From positions 1 to 45,761 of the forward strand of contig JBFMBP010000154.1 in the NCBI GenBank assembly GCA_040755155.1: 45,761 nt of DNA, given 5' to 3'. The notes beneath the pieces are model-generated. The model was not told the DNA's origin. It was given only the letters and a program-made list of their open reading frames with translations, and ran no database searches. Positions 37,201 to 45,343 of the stretch are shown piece by piece (the first letter of the stretch is position 1; every line of letters starts with the position of its first letter). Origin of the DNA: Candidatus Omnitrophota bacterium (GTDB lineage: Bacteria; Hinthialibacterota; Hinthialibacteria; Hinthialibacterales; Hinthialibacteraceae). The position numbers and the translations under genes were made by a program.

Positions 37201-40200
37201 GCCTTCACGATCGAAGTGGAGGACGACAGCGTTCCCGCCAAGAAAACGTCGCGATCGTATTCCATGAAGGTCTTGAGCCGAGTTGCTATCGAAACGCGAT
37301 CATTGATCCTTATGTACAAGGATGTTCCTTATAAAGACGTCATCGCCGTTTCCGGCGGCGTTCCTCCCTATGTCTGGAAAATTATCGACGGAAATTTGCC
37401 GAACGGTCTGGCTCTCAATCCGGGCACGGGGGAAATCAGCGGTTATCCTTTGCTGCAATTAGGCGAGAGCGAAGGCTTCATGATCCGGGTTAACGATTCG
37501 GCGGCTCCCATATCTTCGGAATCCAATACTTACTACTTGAAATTGTACGAAGGAGTGCGCGTTGGAACGGAAGCGCTGCCCTCCGTTTTGCAATACTCCA
37601 TTTACAATGAAACGTTAATCGGAAATGGAGGGACGAAACCTTATAAATGGTATTTTACCGGCTCGTTGCCGCCGGGACTTCGCTTGGACTCCGATTCGGG
37701 AATCATCTCCGGTCTTCCGACCGCGTCGGGAACCTATGGTTTCACGGTTCAGATGGTGGATTCCTCGGCGCCTCAGAAAACGGATTCCAAGTATTTGACG
37801 ATACAGGTCGATCCCTCCTCTCCGCCCAATCTTTCCATAAGCGCGGAATACGTCGTCAATAGCGAGTCGCGGGGGGCGATTGCTTCCGGCGATATATTGA
37901 GCGTTCTTTTCCCCGATCAATTGGCGGAAATTTATATGATCGTCGTCGATCCGGCGAATGGAGTCGTTTACTACCCCGCCATTGAAACCGAGGGCGATCT
38001 TGGCGCCTTTGCGATATCGCAATCCGAGCCGGGCCGGTTGATCGGAAAGTATAGTTATCAGGTTCCCTCCGATGTCCAAAATTCGCTCAAAACCGTCTCG
38101 CTGACATTTTCCACTTCCTTCGGCCAGACGACGACGTTCGTCTTCACTTTCCAGTTTCAAACGCCGACGCCGACGCCGACGGCCACGAATACGCCAACCC
38201 CAACGAAGACTTCAACTTTCACGCCGACGGCGACGGGGACTCCTCAGCCGATTCCGACATCCACTTTTACGCCGCTGAAATCGCCTACGCCGACCAGAAC
38301 GCCGACCCCGACTAGAACGCCGAGTCCGACATATTCGTTCACGCCGTCGGCTACTCTTGCGCCGGGCGAAACGCGGACCTTTACTCCGACGGCGACCCGC
38401 ACTCCCACTTGGCCGCCCGGGACGACGCCAACAGCGGGCGCGCCGACTTTCACGCCCACCTTGCCGCCGGGAACGACTCCTGCGGCGGGAACGACGACTC
38501 CAACGCTGGTATCGTTGCCTACGTCCGCCGCGCTAAAGCTCGCCGTAGCCGACGACAGCATTAATCTGAACGATCTTACCGGGGATGCCGATTTCGATCT
38601 CCCCGATGCTCGCGAACTATTCGCTTATTTGAAAGCCCCTATCCAAAGCGCGAGAGACTGGCATTTCTACGTGCGCCGGGGATTGGGCGGCGGACGGTTT
38701 CTCGGCCAGTCCGGCGCCGCTAATAAAACCTATTTAAGTTGGAAAGCGGGAGCGCCGGGATTGAACGTCAAGTTTCAAAATGGCCCCGATTTCAACTCGG
38801 CCTATTCCTTCCGAATGATTCGCATTGACAATTCGTTGGGGCGGGACGATGTTTACGATCAAAATGGCTGGATCGGCTACAATATGGAAGGAGGGGCGAC
38901 GCCGTCGTTGACTCAGCCCGCGCCTCCGAATTTGAAATTGCGCGACGTCGCCGTTTATGACGATATTTTGGGGGGAAATAACCTGGCGCCGATGGGAACG
39001 ACGGGAGTTGACGTAGACAATTCCCGATGGCGGGCGCTCATGATCGCCTGGAATTTCGGCATCGATCCGACGTTAGTGCGAGATTATCACGTCCAAGTCA
39101 GCGTCGATGGCGCTGATTATAAGGATTTGGGGCAAACCGTCAGTTCCCATATCAATTATTTCTGGTGGACCTCCATCGGCGAGTTCCAGACAAGTTCCCA
39201 ATTTGCCGACGGTCCCCAGCATGGCAAGGTCTATTTGTTCCGCGTCGTTTTGGTTCCCTATGAAGGTTATGTGGATAATTTGACAAGCGGAAAATTGGGA
39301 TATTCCGTCACGGAGTCGGATCAACCGCCGTCGCAGAAAATCTACATCTATGATACCCCCAGCGATTCGAGGGGCGATATCACCGGTCTGACGGATTACG
39401 ATCCCATCGATGGCAGGAATTTGACGGTATTCTGGGGAACTCCTCCGGGAAAGGCGAAAGATTGGCATATCTACGTCCGTAAAGGACTCGGCGGCTATAA
39501 GTATCTTGGGAAAACCAGTATAGGCAGCGCCACCAGCATCAATTGGAGAGCTAATCTGCCCGATCTGGCTCCGGAATTCTCCAATGGTCCCCAATTCAAT
39601 TCAGCCTATTCCTTCCGCGTCGTGCGCATTGACGATTCGGTAACGACGGACGATTTCTTCGAGCAAGCGGGACAAGTCGGATTTAATATCGTGGGAGGCA
39701 ACGCCATTCCATTGTATCAACCCACAATGCCTAATTTGAAAGTTCCCGAAATCGCCATTTACGACGATATCCTGGGCGGGGAAAATCTTGCGCCGTATTT
39801 GATGTATGGCAAGGACGTGGATCGCACCAGCCAACGGGCGATTCAGGTCGCCTGGAATTTCGGCGGCGATCCCGCCTCCGTCAGCGATTACCATGTCCAG
39901 ATTAGCGTAAACAGCAGCACTTTTGAATATCTCGGACAGACGATGAGCGGCTCGATCACCTATTTCTTATGGACTCCCAACAATGAATTCATAACGGCGA
40001 AAAAGTTCGCCGATGGGCCGCAGCATGGAAATATCTATCAATTCCGCGTTTTTCGGCTTTCCGTCGATGAGCCGATGCAATGGTTGGAATCGGGCAGGCT
40101 GGAATACTCCGCTCTCAACGACTTGACTCCGACTCCGCAGAGCACTCCCATCTCCACGCCGACTCCCACGCCGACGCCCTTCAAAGTAAGGGAGACCGTC

Positions 40201-40974
40201 GTCGAAATCCCCGCGTTGTCGATTGGAGCGAAGTCTTTGACGATGATTCAAATCCCGGCTGGCGCTTTCCTGATGGGCAGCACCTATACGGAGCGTGGGA
40301 GGGAAATCGACGAATTCCAACACGTCGTAACGTTGTCGCGTGATTTCTTGATGGGGAAATATGAAGTAACGCAGGCGCAATGGGAATCGGTGATGGGATA
40401 TAATCCCTCGCGCTTCCAGTCGCCCGACCGGCCGGTGGATCAGGTGAGTTGGCTCGATGCCGTCCGTTTTTGCAATCAACTGAGCCGGTTGTCCGGCCGC
40501 ACGCCCGCCTATAAGGAAGACAATTGGACCGTCATCGAAAACGCCAACGGCTATCGCTTGCCCTATGAAGCGGAGTGGGAACGCGCCTGCCGCGCCGGAA
40601 CCACGACGCGGTATTCTCACGGCGATGTTTTGAACTGCGGCGACGAGTGCGAGGAATGCTCCGTGAATAACCGTTATATGTGGTGGTGCGGAAACTATAC
40701 CCCCGAAACCAAAGATGTAGGAATGAAGTTGCCCAATCCTTGGGGGCTTTACGATATGCACGGCAATGTGTGGGAATTGTGTCAGGATTGGTACGCCGAT
40801 TATCCCATCGAAGCGCAATACAATCCCACCGGACCGAAGACGGGTATCTATCGCGTCCAGCGCGGCGGCGGATGGGAAAACGAAGCCTGGTATTGCCGTT
40901 CGGCGAATCGCAGTTGGGTTCCGCCGAGTCATATCAATAAATATATGGGATTCCGCATAGTTTGTTGGAAATAG
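34204..40974 (+). CDS. Giant secreted WD40 / Ig-repeat / FGE-sulfatase protein
   Basis: A 2256-residue protein with a signal peptide (about 1-26). Seven WD40 repeats (about 30-325; typical SPDGTQVLTGSWDKSAKLWD) make a complete propeller. Next are a carboxypeptidase-regulatory-like domain (about 330-400), nine putative Ig (He_PIG) repeats (about 410-1205; G-x-LP-x-GL-x-L-x-x-x-x-G-x-I-S-G-x-P), a beta domain (about 1210-1317), a long Thr-Pro linker (about 1318-1440), two tandem copies of the unrecognised duplicated module (about 1442-1710 and 1712-1975), a short Thr-Pro linker and an FGE-sulfatase domain (about 2000-2256). The ATG follows GGGAGG at 13 bases; ATG at 34216 is an alternative. The C-terminal half matches the 28003 protein, so the two are paralogous in that part. 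Confidence 0.9.
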   Translation: MRKTMRQGGIIWLILILGLCALSGAAQEVDRYLIHTLTGHAGKVTAVAFSPKGDQVLTAGEDGLVKLWDASTGLEVRSYPGPWYLLSIAFSPDGTKALTGSLSNVVEIWDLETASEHRRLVGHTDTVSSVAFSPSGTRALSGSYDKTAILWDAYHQVLLKTFTGHSDRVTSVALSPDGTQVLTGSWDKSAKLWDAVSGAMIYACSETSAILAVDYSPIGLRFVTGSGAPDNVAKIWNASTGQVEHILSGHTGPILSVAFSPDGSQIITGSSDKTAKLWNTYTGQYVRDFTGHTGDITDIAFSPNSNDKQVATASADGTVKTWWLWDSLSVQVVDRANSAPLSEAEVTTNTGNEGRLINPGVYSFGYLPPGTYSVTASSANYQTQTVSNVVIKEKDTTQVLVELPASGPLNITDATLPLAVTGQYYSARIRMGGGVYPYKFTVAYGSLPLGLSLDSAEGIISGIPATPNTYAFAIRVTDSKGIYSQKEFAIVQTDPIVFTNSDILTSAVVNKSYSQSIVVTGGMAPYTFSLASGTLPTGLTLSSAGVISGIPTSTGVSTITVQVMEYYNRTMDKTFTLNVVDPLTIATQKVIDGVIGKTYSQTLTTAGGYDAVTWQLYSGYLPNGLSLNTQTGVLSGTPTDEFYGSFGIKAVDQHGHEGYKSFALKIDYSLAILNTSIPSGVKGYDYLEKIRIRGGVEPVSYSYEGQLPDGLSLNSKTGIISGVPSAVQLNNIKLTVTDSNSPSPSKRTKDYSFQTSSQLGIITPSVISSGQIGSSTTISLTSKLGPPPQKWSIVYGYLPPGIALNQDSGVLSGAPTTAGEYSFCVRVEDGTQKTFDKVFYWKINPAISIISDSLQDGVVGAYYQAPVAAFGGLPPYSWSVKTGTLPTGLTLDATTGVISGEPTAAGQSTFTIQAADRSLPAQTAQKQFILSVTTSMTITATQIRNVRVNDNFSSLLHVKGGSSPYTWRLLSGSLPPGLQLQAGDDTAVLTGSAIQTGEYAFTIEVEDDSVPAKKTSRSYSMKVLSRVAIETRSLILMYKDVPYKDVIAVSGGVPPYVWKIIDGNLPNGLALNPGTGEISGYPLLQLGESEGFMIRVNDSAAPISSESNTYYLKLYEGVRVGTEALPSVLQYSIYNETLIGNGGTKPYKWYFTGSLPPGLRLDSDSGIISGLPTASGTYGFTVQMVDSSAPQKTDSKYLTIQVDPSSPPNLSISAEYVVNSESRGAIASGDILSVLFPDQLAEIYMIVVDPANGVVYYPAIETEGDLGAFAISQSEPGRLIGKYSYQVPSDVQNSLKTVSLTFSTSFGQTTTFVFTFQFQTPTPTPTATNTPTPTKTSTFTPTATGTPQPIPTSTFTPLKSPTPTRTPTPTRTPSPTYSFTPSATLAPGETRTFTPTATRTPTWPPGTTPTAGAPTFTPTLPPGTTPAAGTTTPTLVSLPTSAALKLAVADDSINLNDLTGDADFDLPDARELFAYLKAPIQSARDWHFYVRRGLGGGRFLGQSGAANKTYLSWKAGAPGLNVKFQNGPDFNSAYSFRMIRIDNSLGRDDVYDQNGWIGYNMEGGATPSLTQPAPPNLKLRDVAVYDDILGGNNLAPMGTTGVDVDNSRWRALMIAWNFGIDPTLVRDYHVQVSVDGADYKDLGQTVSSHINYFWWTSIGEFQTSSQFADGPQHGKVYLFRVVLVPYEGYVDNLTSGKLGYSVTESDQPPSQKIYIYDTPSDSRGDITGLTDYDPIDGRNLTVFWGTPPGKAKDWHIYVRKGLGGYKYLGKTSIGSATSINWRANLPDLAPEFSNGPQFNSAYSFRVVRIDDSVTTDDFFEQAGQVGFNIVGGNAIPLYQPTMPNLKVPEIAIYDDILGGENLAPYLMYGKDVDRTSQRAIQVAWNFGGDPASVSDYHVQISVNSSTFEYLGQTMSGSITYFLWTPNNEFITAKKFADGPQHGNIYQFRVFRLSVDEPMQWLESGRLEYSALNDLTPTPQSTPISTPTPTPTPFKVRETVVEIPALSIGAKSLTMIQIPAGAFLMGSTYTERGREIDEFQHVVTLSRDFLMGKYEVTQAQWESVMGYNPSRFQSPDRPVDQVSWLDAVRFCNQLSRLSGRTPAYKEDNWTVIENANGYRLPYEAEWERACRAGTTTRYSHGDVLNCGDECEECSVNNRYMWWCGNYTPETKDVGMKLPNPWGLYDMHGNVWELCQDWYADYPIEAQYNPTGPKTGIYRVQRGGGWENEAWYCRSANRSWVPPSHINKYMGFRIVCWK
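38158..38519 (+). repeat. Thr-Pro linker DNA, low-complexity
   Basis: About 360 bases of ACGCCGAC-, CCGACG- and ACTCCG-type words encoding the longest Thr-Pro linker in the window, with embedded near-repeats such as LPPGTTP. The composition is markedly more C+G-biased than the flanking Ig-repeat DNA. Confidence 0.7.
38527..39336 (+). other. Unrecognised duplicated module, copy 2
   Basis: The first of two tandem copies. Half A has DWHFYVRRGLGG, FLGQS and GPDFNSAYSFRMIRID; the centre has VYDDILGGNNLAP and GVDVD; half B has AWNF, DYHVQVSVD, LGQT, INYFWWT and DGPQHGKVYLFRV. Confidence 0.72.
39337..40130 (+). other. Unrecognised duplicated module, copy 3
   Basis: Half A has DWHIYVRKGLGG, YLGKT and GPQFNSAYSFRVVRIDD; the centre has IYDDILGGENLAP and KDVD; half B has AWNF, DYHVQISV, LGQT, ITYFLWTP and DGPQHGNIYQFRV. 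It directly precedes the last Thr-Pro linker and the FGE domain. Confidence 0.72.
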
Positions 40975-41002
40975 CGAGGAGAAGAAGCGAGATGGAAAGC
41001 CG

Positions 41003-41800
41003 ATGAGAGCCGTAGGCGTTCAGCTGGATATCGTTTGGGAAAATAAACAAGCCAATTTCGCTAAAGTCCGCGAACTTCTCCAGCGGGAGACTGTCGCGCC
41101 TGGAAGTTTGATCGTCCTGTCGGAAATGTTCGCCGCCGGTTTTAGTTTGAATGTCAATGCCATTTGCGAAGAAGAGAAGGGCGAGACTTGGCGGTTTTTA
41201 AGAGAAACGGCGCAACGTTACCAATCGTACGTCGTTGGGGGAATCGCCGCGAAAGCGTCCGATGGACGCGGACGCAATGAGGCGGCCGTCTTCGATCCAT
41301 CCGGTAACGAAATCGTCCGCTACAGGAAATTGCATCCGTTTTCCTATATGGACGAAGATAAGCATTATATTCCCGGCGAGAGGGTGGAGACGTTTCGCTG
41401 CGGCGAATTCGTCGCCGCGCCTTTTGTTTGCTACGATTTGCGTTTCCCCGAAATTTTCCGCTGCGCCATACGCAAACAAGCGGATTTATTGATCGTGATC
41501 GCCTGCTGGCCGCAAGCAAGGGAAGCGCATTGGAAGGCGTTATTGAAAGCCCGCGCCATCGAGAATCAGGCTTACGTCATCGGCGTCAACCGCTGCGGAA
41601 AAGATCCCAAACATACGTATTCGGGATGCAGCGCTATTATCGATCCCCGCGGCGAGCCGCTCGCCGAAGCGGGGGACGGCGAAAAGACCATCGCCGCCGA
41701 ATTGGATTACGCCTCGTTGGCCGATTATCGCCGCGAATTTCCCGCGCTGAAGGATATGCGTCGGGAATTTTTTAACGATATCGCTGTCTTTTCGGTTTAG
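41003..41800 (+). CDS. Carbon-nitrogen hydrolase, omega-amidase type
   Basis: A 265-residue nitrilase-superfamily enzyme. The catalytic triad is E41 (VLSEMF), K109 (YRKLHPF) and C143 (VCYDLRFPE). The VCYDLRFPE motif and length fit the omega-amidase/YafV branch, which hydrolyses alpha-ketoglutaramate and similar omega-amides; the substrate here is not fixed. It starts 28 bases after the giant WD40/Ig gene and may be read through from it. Its 3' end overlaps the convergent UroD-like gene by 4 bases, and no terminator is visible between them. Confidence 0.88.
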   Translation: MRAVGVQLDIVWENKQANFAKVRELLQRETVAPGSLIVLSEMFAAGFSLNVNAICEEEKGETWRFLRETAQRYQSYVVGGIAAKASDGRGRNEAAVFDPSGNEIVRYRKLHPFSYMDEDKHYIPGERVETFRCGEFVAAPFVCYDLRFPEIFRCAIRKQADLLIVIACWPQAREAHWKALLKARAIENQAYVIGVNRCGKDPKHTYSGCSAIIDPRGEPLAEAGDGEKTIAAELDYASLADYRREFPALKDMRREFFNDIAVFSV

Positions 41801-42909
41801 AAAATATTCTTTCCGAATTCTAAAGCCGTTTCGATAAAACGATAGTAGTTTTGCGCCGTCTTTTCCCATAATGGCGCGTTGATGGGGGCGGCGGTGGGCA
41901 TGATGACGTAGCCGCCTCCCTTCCCCGCCGCCTCGATGGAGTGTTTGACGTAATCGTCGATCTGGCTGGCCTCCCAATACTCCAGATAGGAGAGTTCGAT
42001 ATTGCCGAAGAGAATCAAACGATCGCCGTATTTTTTCTTCACTTCCGCCAAGTCCACGTCGCCTTGCGGAGGCGGTTCGAGGGGATCGATGGCGTCGGCG
42101 CCCATTTCCACGATGATGTCCAACAAGCGGCTGACGCGGCCATGCGAGTGTAGACGGGCTTTGCCGCCATATTCGTGGATCAAGTCGATGATTGGCTTGT
42201 CGTAAGCGGCGACCAATTCGCGGAACGCTTCGACGGGAAAATAGGGAGGGCTGATGTATTCCGGCCCGTAGATGCGCCAGATGGGACCAGCTCCCAGTTC
42301 GAGTTTATGGCGCAGCTCGATAAGCAGCCGTTCCAAAACGGCGTCCATGCACTTCTTGATGCGTTCCCGTTCCTGCCAGGCGTAGATCATAAAGGATTCG
42401 AAGCCGAAACCGTATGCGAGAGCGCAGACGGGATCCAGCGTATCGCAAAGCATAAGTCCCCGCTCCCCCATGCGCGCTTCGATTTGGCGGTAGCGAGCCA
42501 TATCTACGCCGCCGAAATCCCAAGGCAAGGCGAAATAGGCTTCGGCGTCTTCCAGAGTTTTCAATAAAGGTTCGACGGTCCAAAGAGTGTTCAGGTTGGC
42601 GTCGCGGCGCGTCAGACGAGTCAGATCGCCTTTGGAAGTATGGAGGATATAACGCTCGAAGGAACTCTCGCCCTCGCTCCAGCGCTGAAATTCTTCGTCC
42701 CAGGCGCAGGCGTTTTGGGCGGGTTGATCCCAAAGGCAGAGAATATCCGTCTTTTCCGCGATGAATTGCAGCAATTCCCGATAACTGGGTTGGGCTTCAT
42801 ACCAGGGATCGGCGCCAAAGGGCATTAATTCGTAAGTAGAGACGGGAATCCGGTCGATCGGTTCTCGGTTGAAGGTTCTAAGCAGCCGCTCCCGCGATGT
42901 CAACTCCAT
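41797..42909 (-). CDS. Uroporphyrinogen decarboxylase (UroD) family protein
   Basis: A 370-residue UroD/MtaA-like TIM barrel. It starts with RERLLRTFNREPIDRIPVS, the typical opening of the non-haem branch, and has HSHGRVSRLL and DAIDPLEPPPQGDVDLAEVK in the second half. True HemE signatures near the N-terminus are missing. Members of this branch include corrinoid methyltransferases and many uncharacterised proteins in candidate phyla. GGAG lies 8 bases before the ATG. It is downstream of the Tat esterase gene (30-base gap) and probably co-transcribed. Substrate unknown. Confidence 0.85.
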   Translation of the reverse strand: MELTSRERLLRTFNREPIDRIPVSTYELMPFGADPWYEAQPSYRELLQFIAEKTDILCLWDQPAQNACAWDEEFQRWSEGESSFERYILHTSKGDLTRLTRRDANLNTLWTVEPLLKTLEDAEAYFALPWDFGGVDMARYRQIEARMGERGLMLCDTLDPVCALAYGFGFESFMIYAWQERERIKKCMDAVLERLLIELRHKLELGAGPIWRIYGPEYISPPYFPVEAFRELVAAYDKPIIDLIHEYGGKARLHSHGRVSRLLDIIVEMGADAIDPLEPPPQGDVDLAEVKKKYGDRLILFGNIELSYLEYWEASQIDDYVKHSIEAAGKGGGYVIMPTAAPINAPLWEKTAQNYYRFIETALEFGKNIF

Positions 42910-42939
42910 TGTGGATTCTCCGTTATTCTCCCTTTATTA

Positions 42940-45042
42940 TCAACCAAGTTCCGGCGCGGCTCCCCAGGGTTCGATTTGGCGCAGTTTTTTATTTTCCAGC
43001 GCTTGATAGCAATCGGGCAGATCGAAGGTTTTCAAAACATCCGGCAATAAGGTGGATAGCGGCCATTTGTAATCCTCCGTTTCAGCGATTTGGGTAAAAG
43101 AGACAGGTGCGTTTTTGAAAGTGATTTGAACGACGGATTCGGTAAGCAAAGATGCGAACGCAGCCGGAAGGGCGCCCCACCCCTTGGCGGCGATGTGGAT
43201 TTCCGAATGCCCGCAGGAATTCAACAACGCGATGACTCGCAATAGGTCATACGTTTTCTGTCCCGTATAGGGATAATCCAGCATGATGGAATGGATGGCG
43301 TAGAAATAATCGCAGCCGTAAGGATTGGAAAAATCGGCGCCGCAAGTGTTCGGTTTGGATTCGCCGACGCCCCGCACATCGCAGGAATAGAAAGCCGCCC
43401 CCGGTTCCGATTCGATTAACTCGCGGATCAGCGGTTCGTTGTGCAATTCATCGTCGCTGGAGAGATGGGAGACATAGAGCACGGCGCGCTTCGCGTCTCG
43501 CGGCGGGCGGGAATATAAGGATTCTTGCGCCAGTCGATAGACTAGAGCGAAAATCCCCGGTTCCGTTTCCACGGCGTAGGTTGCGAAATGCGGCTTGGGA
43601 TATTGGCGGGAAGGCAAAGCGCGCAGAATCCGGAATTCGGGAACGCCTTGGCTTTGAGGCATTTTCAACGCCGCCGCTACCGCTTGCTTGAGCGCATCGC
43701 CGCTGAGCCGAGAGCGTTGCTTCGCCAATTGCTCCGATTTTTCTTTCGTAAAAGAGAATACCGTGCGGGAACCGAGTTCGCAGACCTGGCCGCGCGGCGT
43801 ACACCAGAGCGTTTCGTCCTTTTCGATGACGAGTTCCGGTTCGCTTTGAGCGGTGGAAACATGCGTCGCATTATTGAACCAGCGATACATGGCTTCCCGC
43901 AATTCTTGCGAATAGCCATGATAGGTTGGACCGGCGAATAGGCCGATATTCTCTTCAGCGCTGAGAAGTTTATAAATGCGCCGCAAACGCGCATAGGCCT
44001 CCTCCAGCCCGCGAATATCGAAGAAGTCTTTCTCCTTGCCTAGTAGAATGACCGGTTTAGGCGCCATCGCGGCGATGAAATCGGCGTGATCCAATCCTAA
44101 CGCCAGCGCTTTGGGCGGGCATTGCTCCGTATCGGCGGGCAGTTCGTTTTCCAGATTGCGCCGGAACGTGACGACGAAGCAGCCCGGCGCCGCCATGGTC
44201 CAACGCGATTCGAGGCCGCATAGCCAGGTCGTCATGGTTCCGCCGCCGGAATTGCCGGTAACGCCGATATGATGGGGATCCACTTCCTCGCGGGATAGCA
44301 GATAATCGAGCGCCCGGATGCCATCCCACGCCCGCCAGGATCCGATGAATTCACCAACCAGGAATTGCTGATTTCCGGCTTGAATATGCTCGCCTACGCC
44401 GGGCCGGTAACGCGAATGCAGATTCTCGTCCGGGTATTGCAGCCTTTCGCCCTGGCCGATGGGATCGTAGATCAATACTACGTAGCCCAGCCGCGCCAAA
44501 CCCTGCGCGAAGGATTGATAAGGCTCGGCGGCTTTGCCGTTATCGGAATGGCCGCAGGAACCCACGATGCCGGGAAGAGGAAAGGACTTTCCTTTGGGGA
44601 TATATAAATTCGACGTAACGAGAAAATTGGGGCGGCTCTCGAATATGACCTTTTCGATGCGATAGGCGTCCCGATCGACGATTCCGGTTATTCGCGGATT
44701 CAGCGGCGTCTTTTCTGGGAAAGGACCGAAGCATTCGCGAATCTTCTGGCGCACGGATTGGATATACGCTTCCGCGTCCGTCCGGCTTTGCAGCGACGAT
44801 ATCCGTTTTTTATTATCCTCATCGATGCGGACGATGCGGTCGACGAAATATTCCTGCATCATGCGGGGAAAGCGGTTCAACGCCGCATAATCGCCTTTTT
44901 CGGATGAGACGGCGGCTTGTCCCGCAACGGGATTCAACCAACCTGAACCCCATAATCCCAGCGTGCTCCATGCGCTGGTTTGAATCATCGTTCTCCGCGA
45001 CATTCCTGGTCTGTTCACTCGTCTTGTATGGATCGAATTCAT
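42940..45042 (-). CDS. Tat-exported alpha/beta-hydrolase, acetyl-xylan-esterase-like
   Basis: A 700-residue protein. The start has GGAGG 8 bases upstream. A twin-arginine motif (MSRRTMIQTS) and hydrophobic stretch predict Tat export. The first half is an alpha/beta-hydrolase with nucleophile S265 in GNSGGG, preceded by LARLGYVVLIYDPIGQGER and followed by a likely D in KDFFD and H in YHGYSQE. The second half (about 490-690) again looks hydrolase-like (VRGVGESKP, AAKGWGALPAA) but the nucleophile Ser is replaced, so it is probably a degenerate repeat. Related acetyl-xylan-esterase-like proteins deacetylate plant polysaccharides; activity here is inferred. The UroD-like gene follows. Confidence 0.85.
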   Translation of the reverse strand: MNSIHTRRVNRPGMSRRTMIQTSAWSTLGLWGSGWLNPVAGQAAVSSEKGDYAALNRFPRMMQEYFVDRIVRIDEDNKKRISSLQSRTDAEAYIQSVRQKIRECFGPFPEKTPLNPRITGIVDRDAYRIEKVIFESRPNFLVTSNLYIPKGKSFPLPGIVGSCGHSDNGKAAEPYQSFAQGLARLGYVVLIYDPIGQGERLQYPDENLHSRYRPGVGEHIQAGNQQFLVGEFIGSWRAWDGIRALDYLLSREEVDPHHIGVTGNSGGGTMTTWLCGLESRWTMAAPGCFVVTFRRNLENELPADTEQCPPKALALGLDHADFIAAMAPKPVILLGKEKDFFDIRGLEEAYARLRRIYKLLSAEENIGLFAGPTYHGYSQELREAMYRWFNNATHVSTAQSEPELVIEKDETLWCTPRGQVCELGSRTVFSFTKEKSEQLAKQRSRLSGDALKQAVAAALKMPQSQGVPEFRILRALPSRQYPKPHFATYAVETEPGIFALVYRLAQESLYSRPPRDAKRAVLYVSHLSSDDELHNEPLIRELIESEPGAAFYSCDVRGVGESKPNTCGADFSNPYGCDYFYAIHSIMLDYPYTGQKTYDLLRVIALLNSCGHSEIHIAAKGWGALPAAFASLLTESVVQITFKNAPVSFTQIAETEDYKWPLSTLLPDVLKTFDLPDCYQALENKKLRQIEPWGAAPELG

Positions 45043-45343
45043 GGCAATTCCTCCATTATCATGGAATGAACTAATCCTACCGTATGGAATAGAAAAACTC
45101 TATGTTGATGAGTGATGAAAAACAGGCTTATGAGCGTTTTGCTCTGATCTACCCTGCATTTTTTTCCTCTAAGCGATTTTCTTTCCTTTCTCTTATTGTC
45201 AAATTTAAATTCTATTTAGAGGAACTCTTTAAATATCAGGCCATTATGATTATTTGGCGGCATGGCATGTCTGTTGCTTTTCTTCATGATAATCGTGAGC
45301 GGCTTCCTTTCATCCGCTCGTCAATTTCTTATGGAGGATTCGC
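45043..45343. other. Divergent intergenic region
   Basis: 300 AT-rich bases between the minus-strand esterase and the plus-strand small protein; both promoters should lie here. A TTGTCA hexamer at 45196 lacks a good -10 at 17 bases, so no promoter is called. An open frame at 45102-45356 is judged spurious. Confidence 0.4.
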
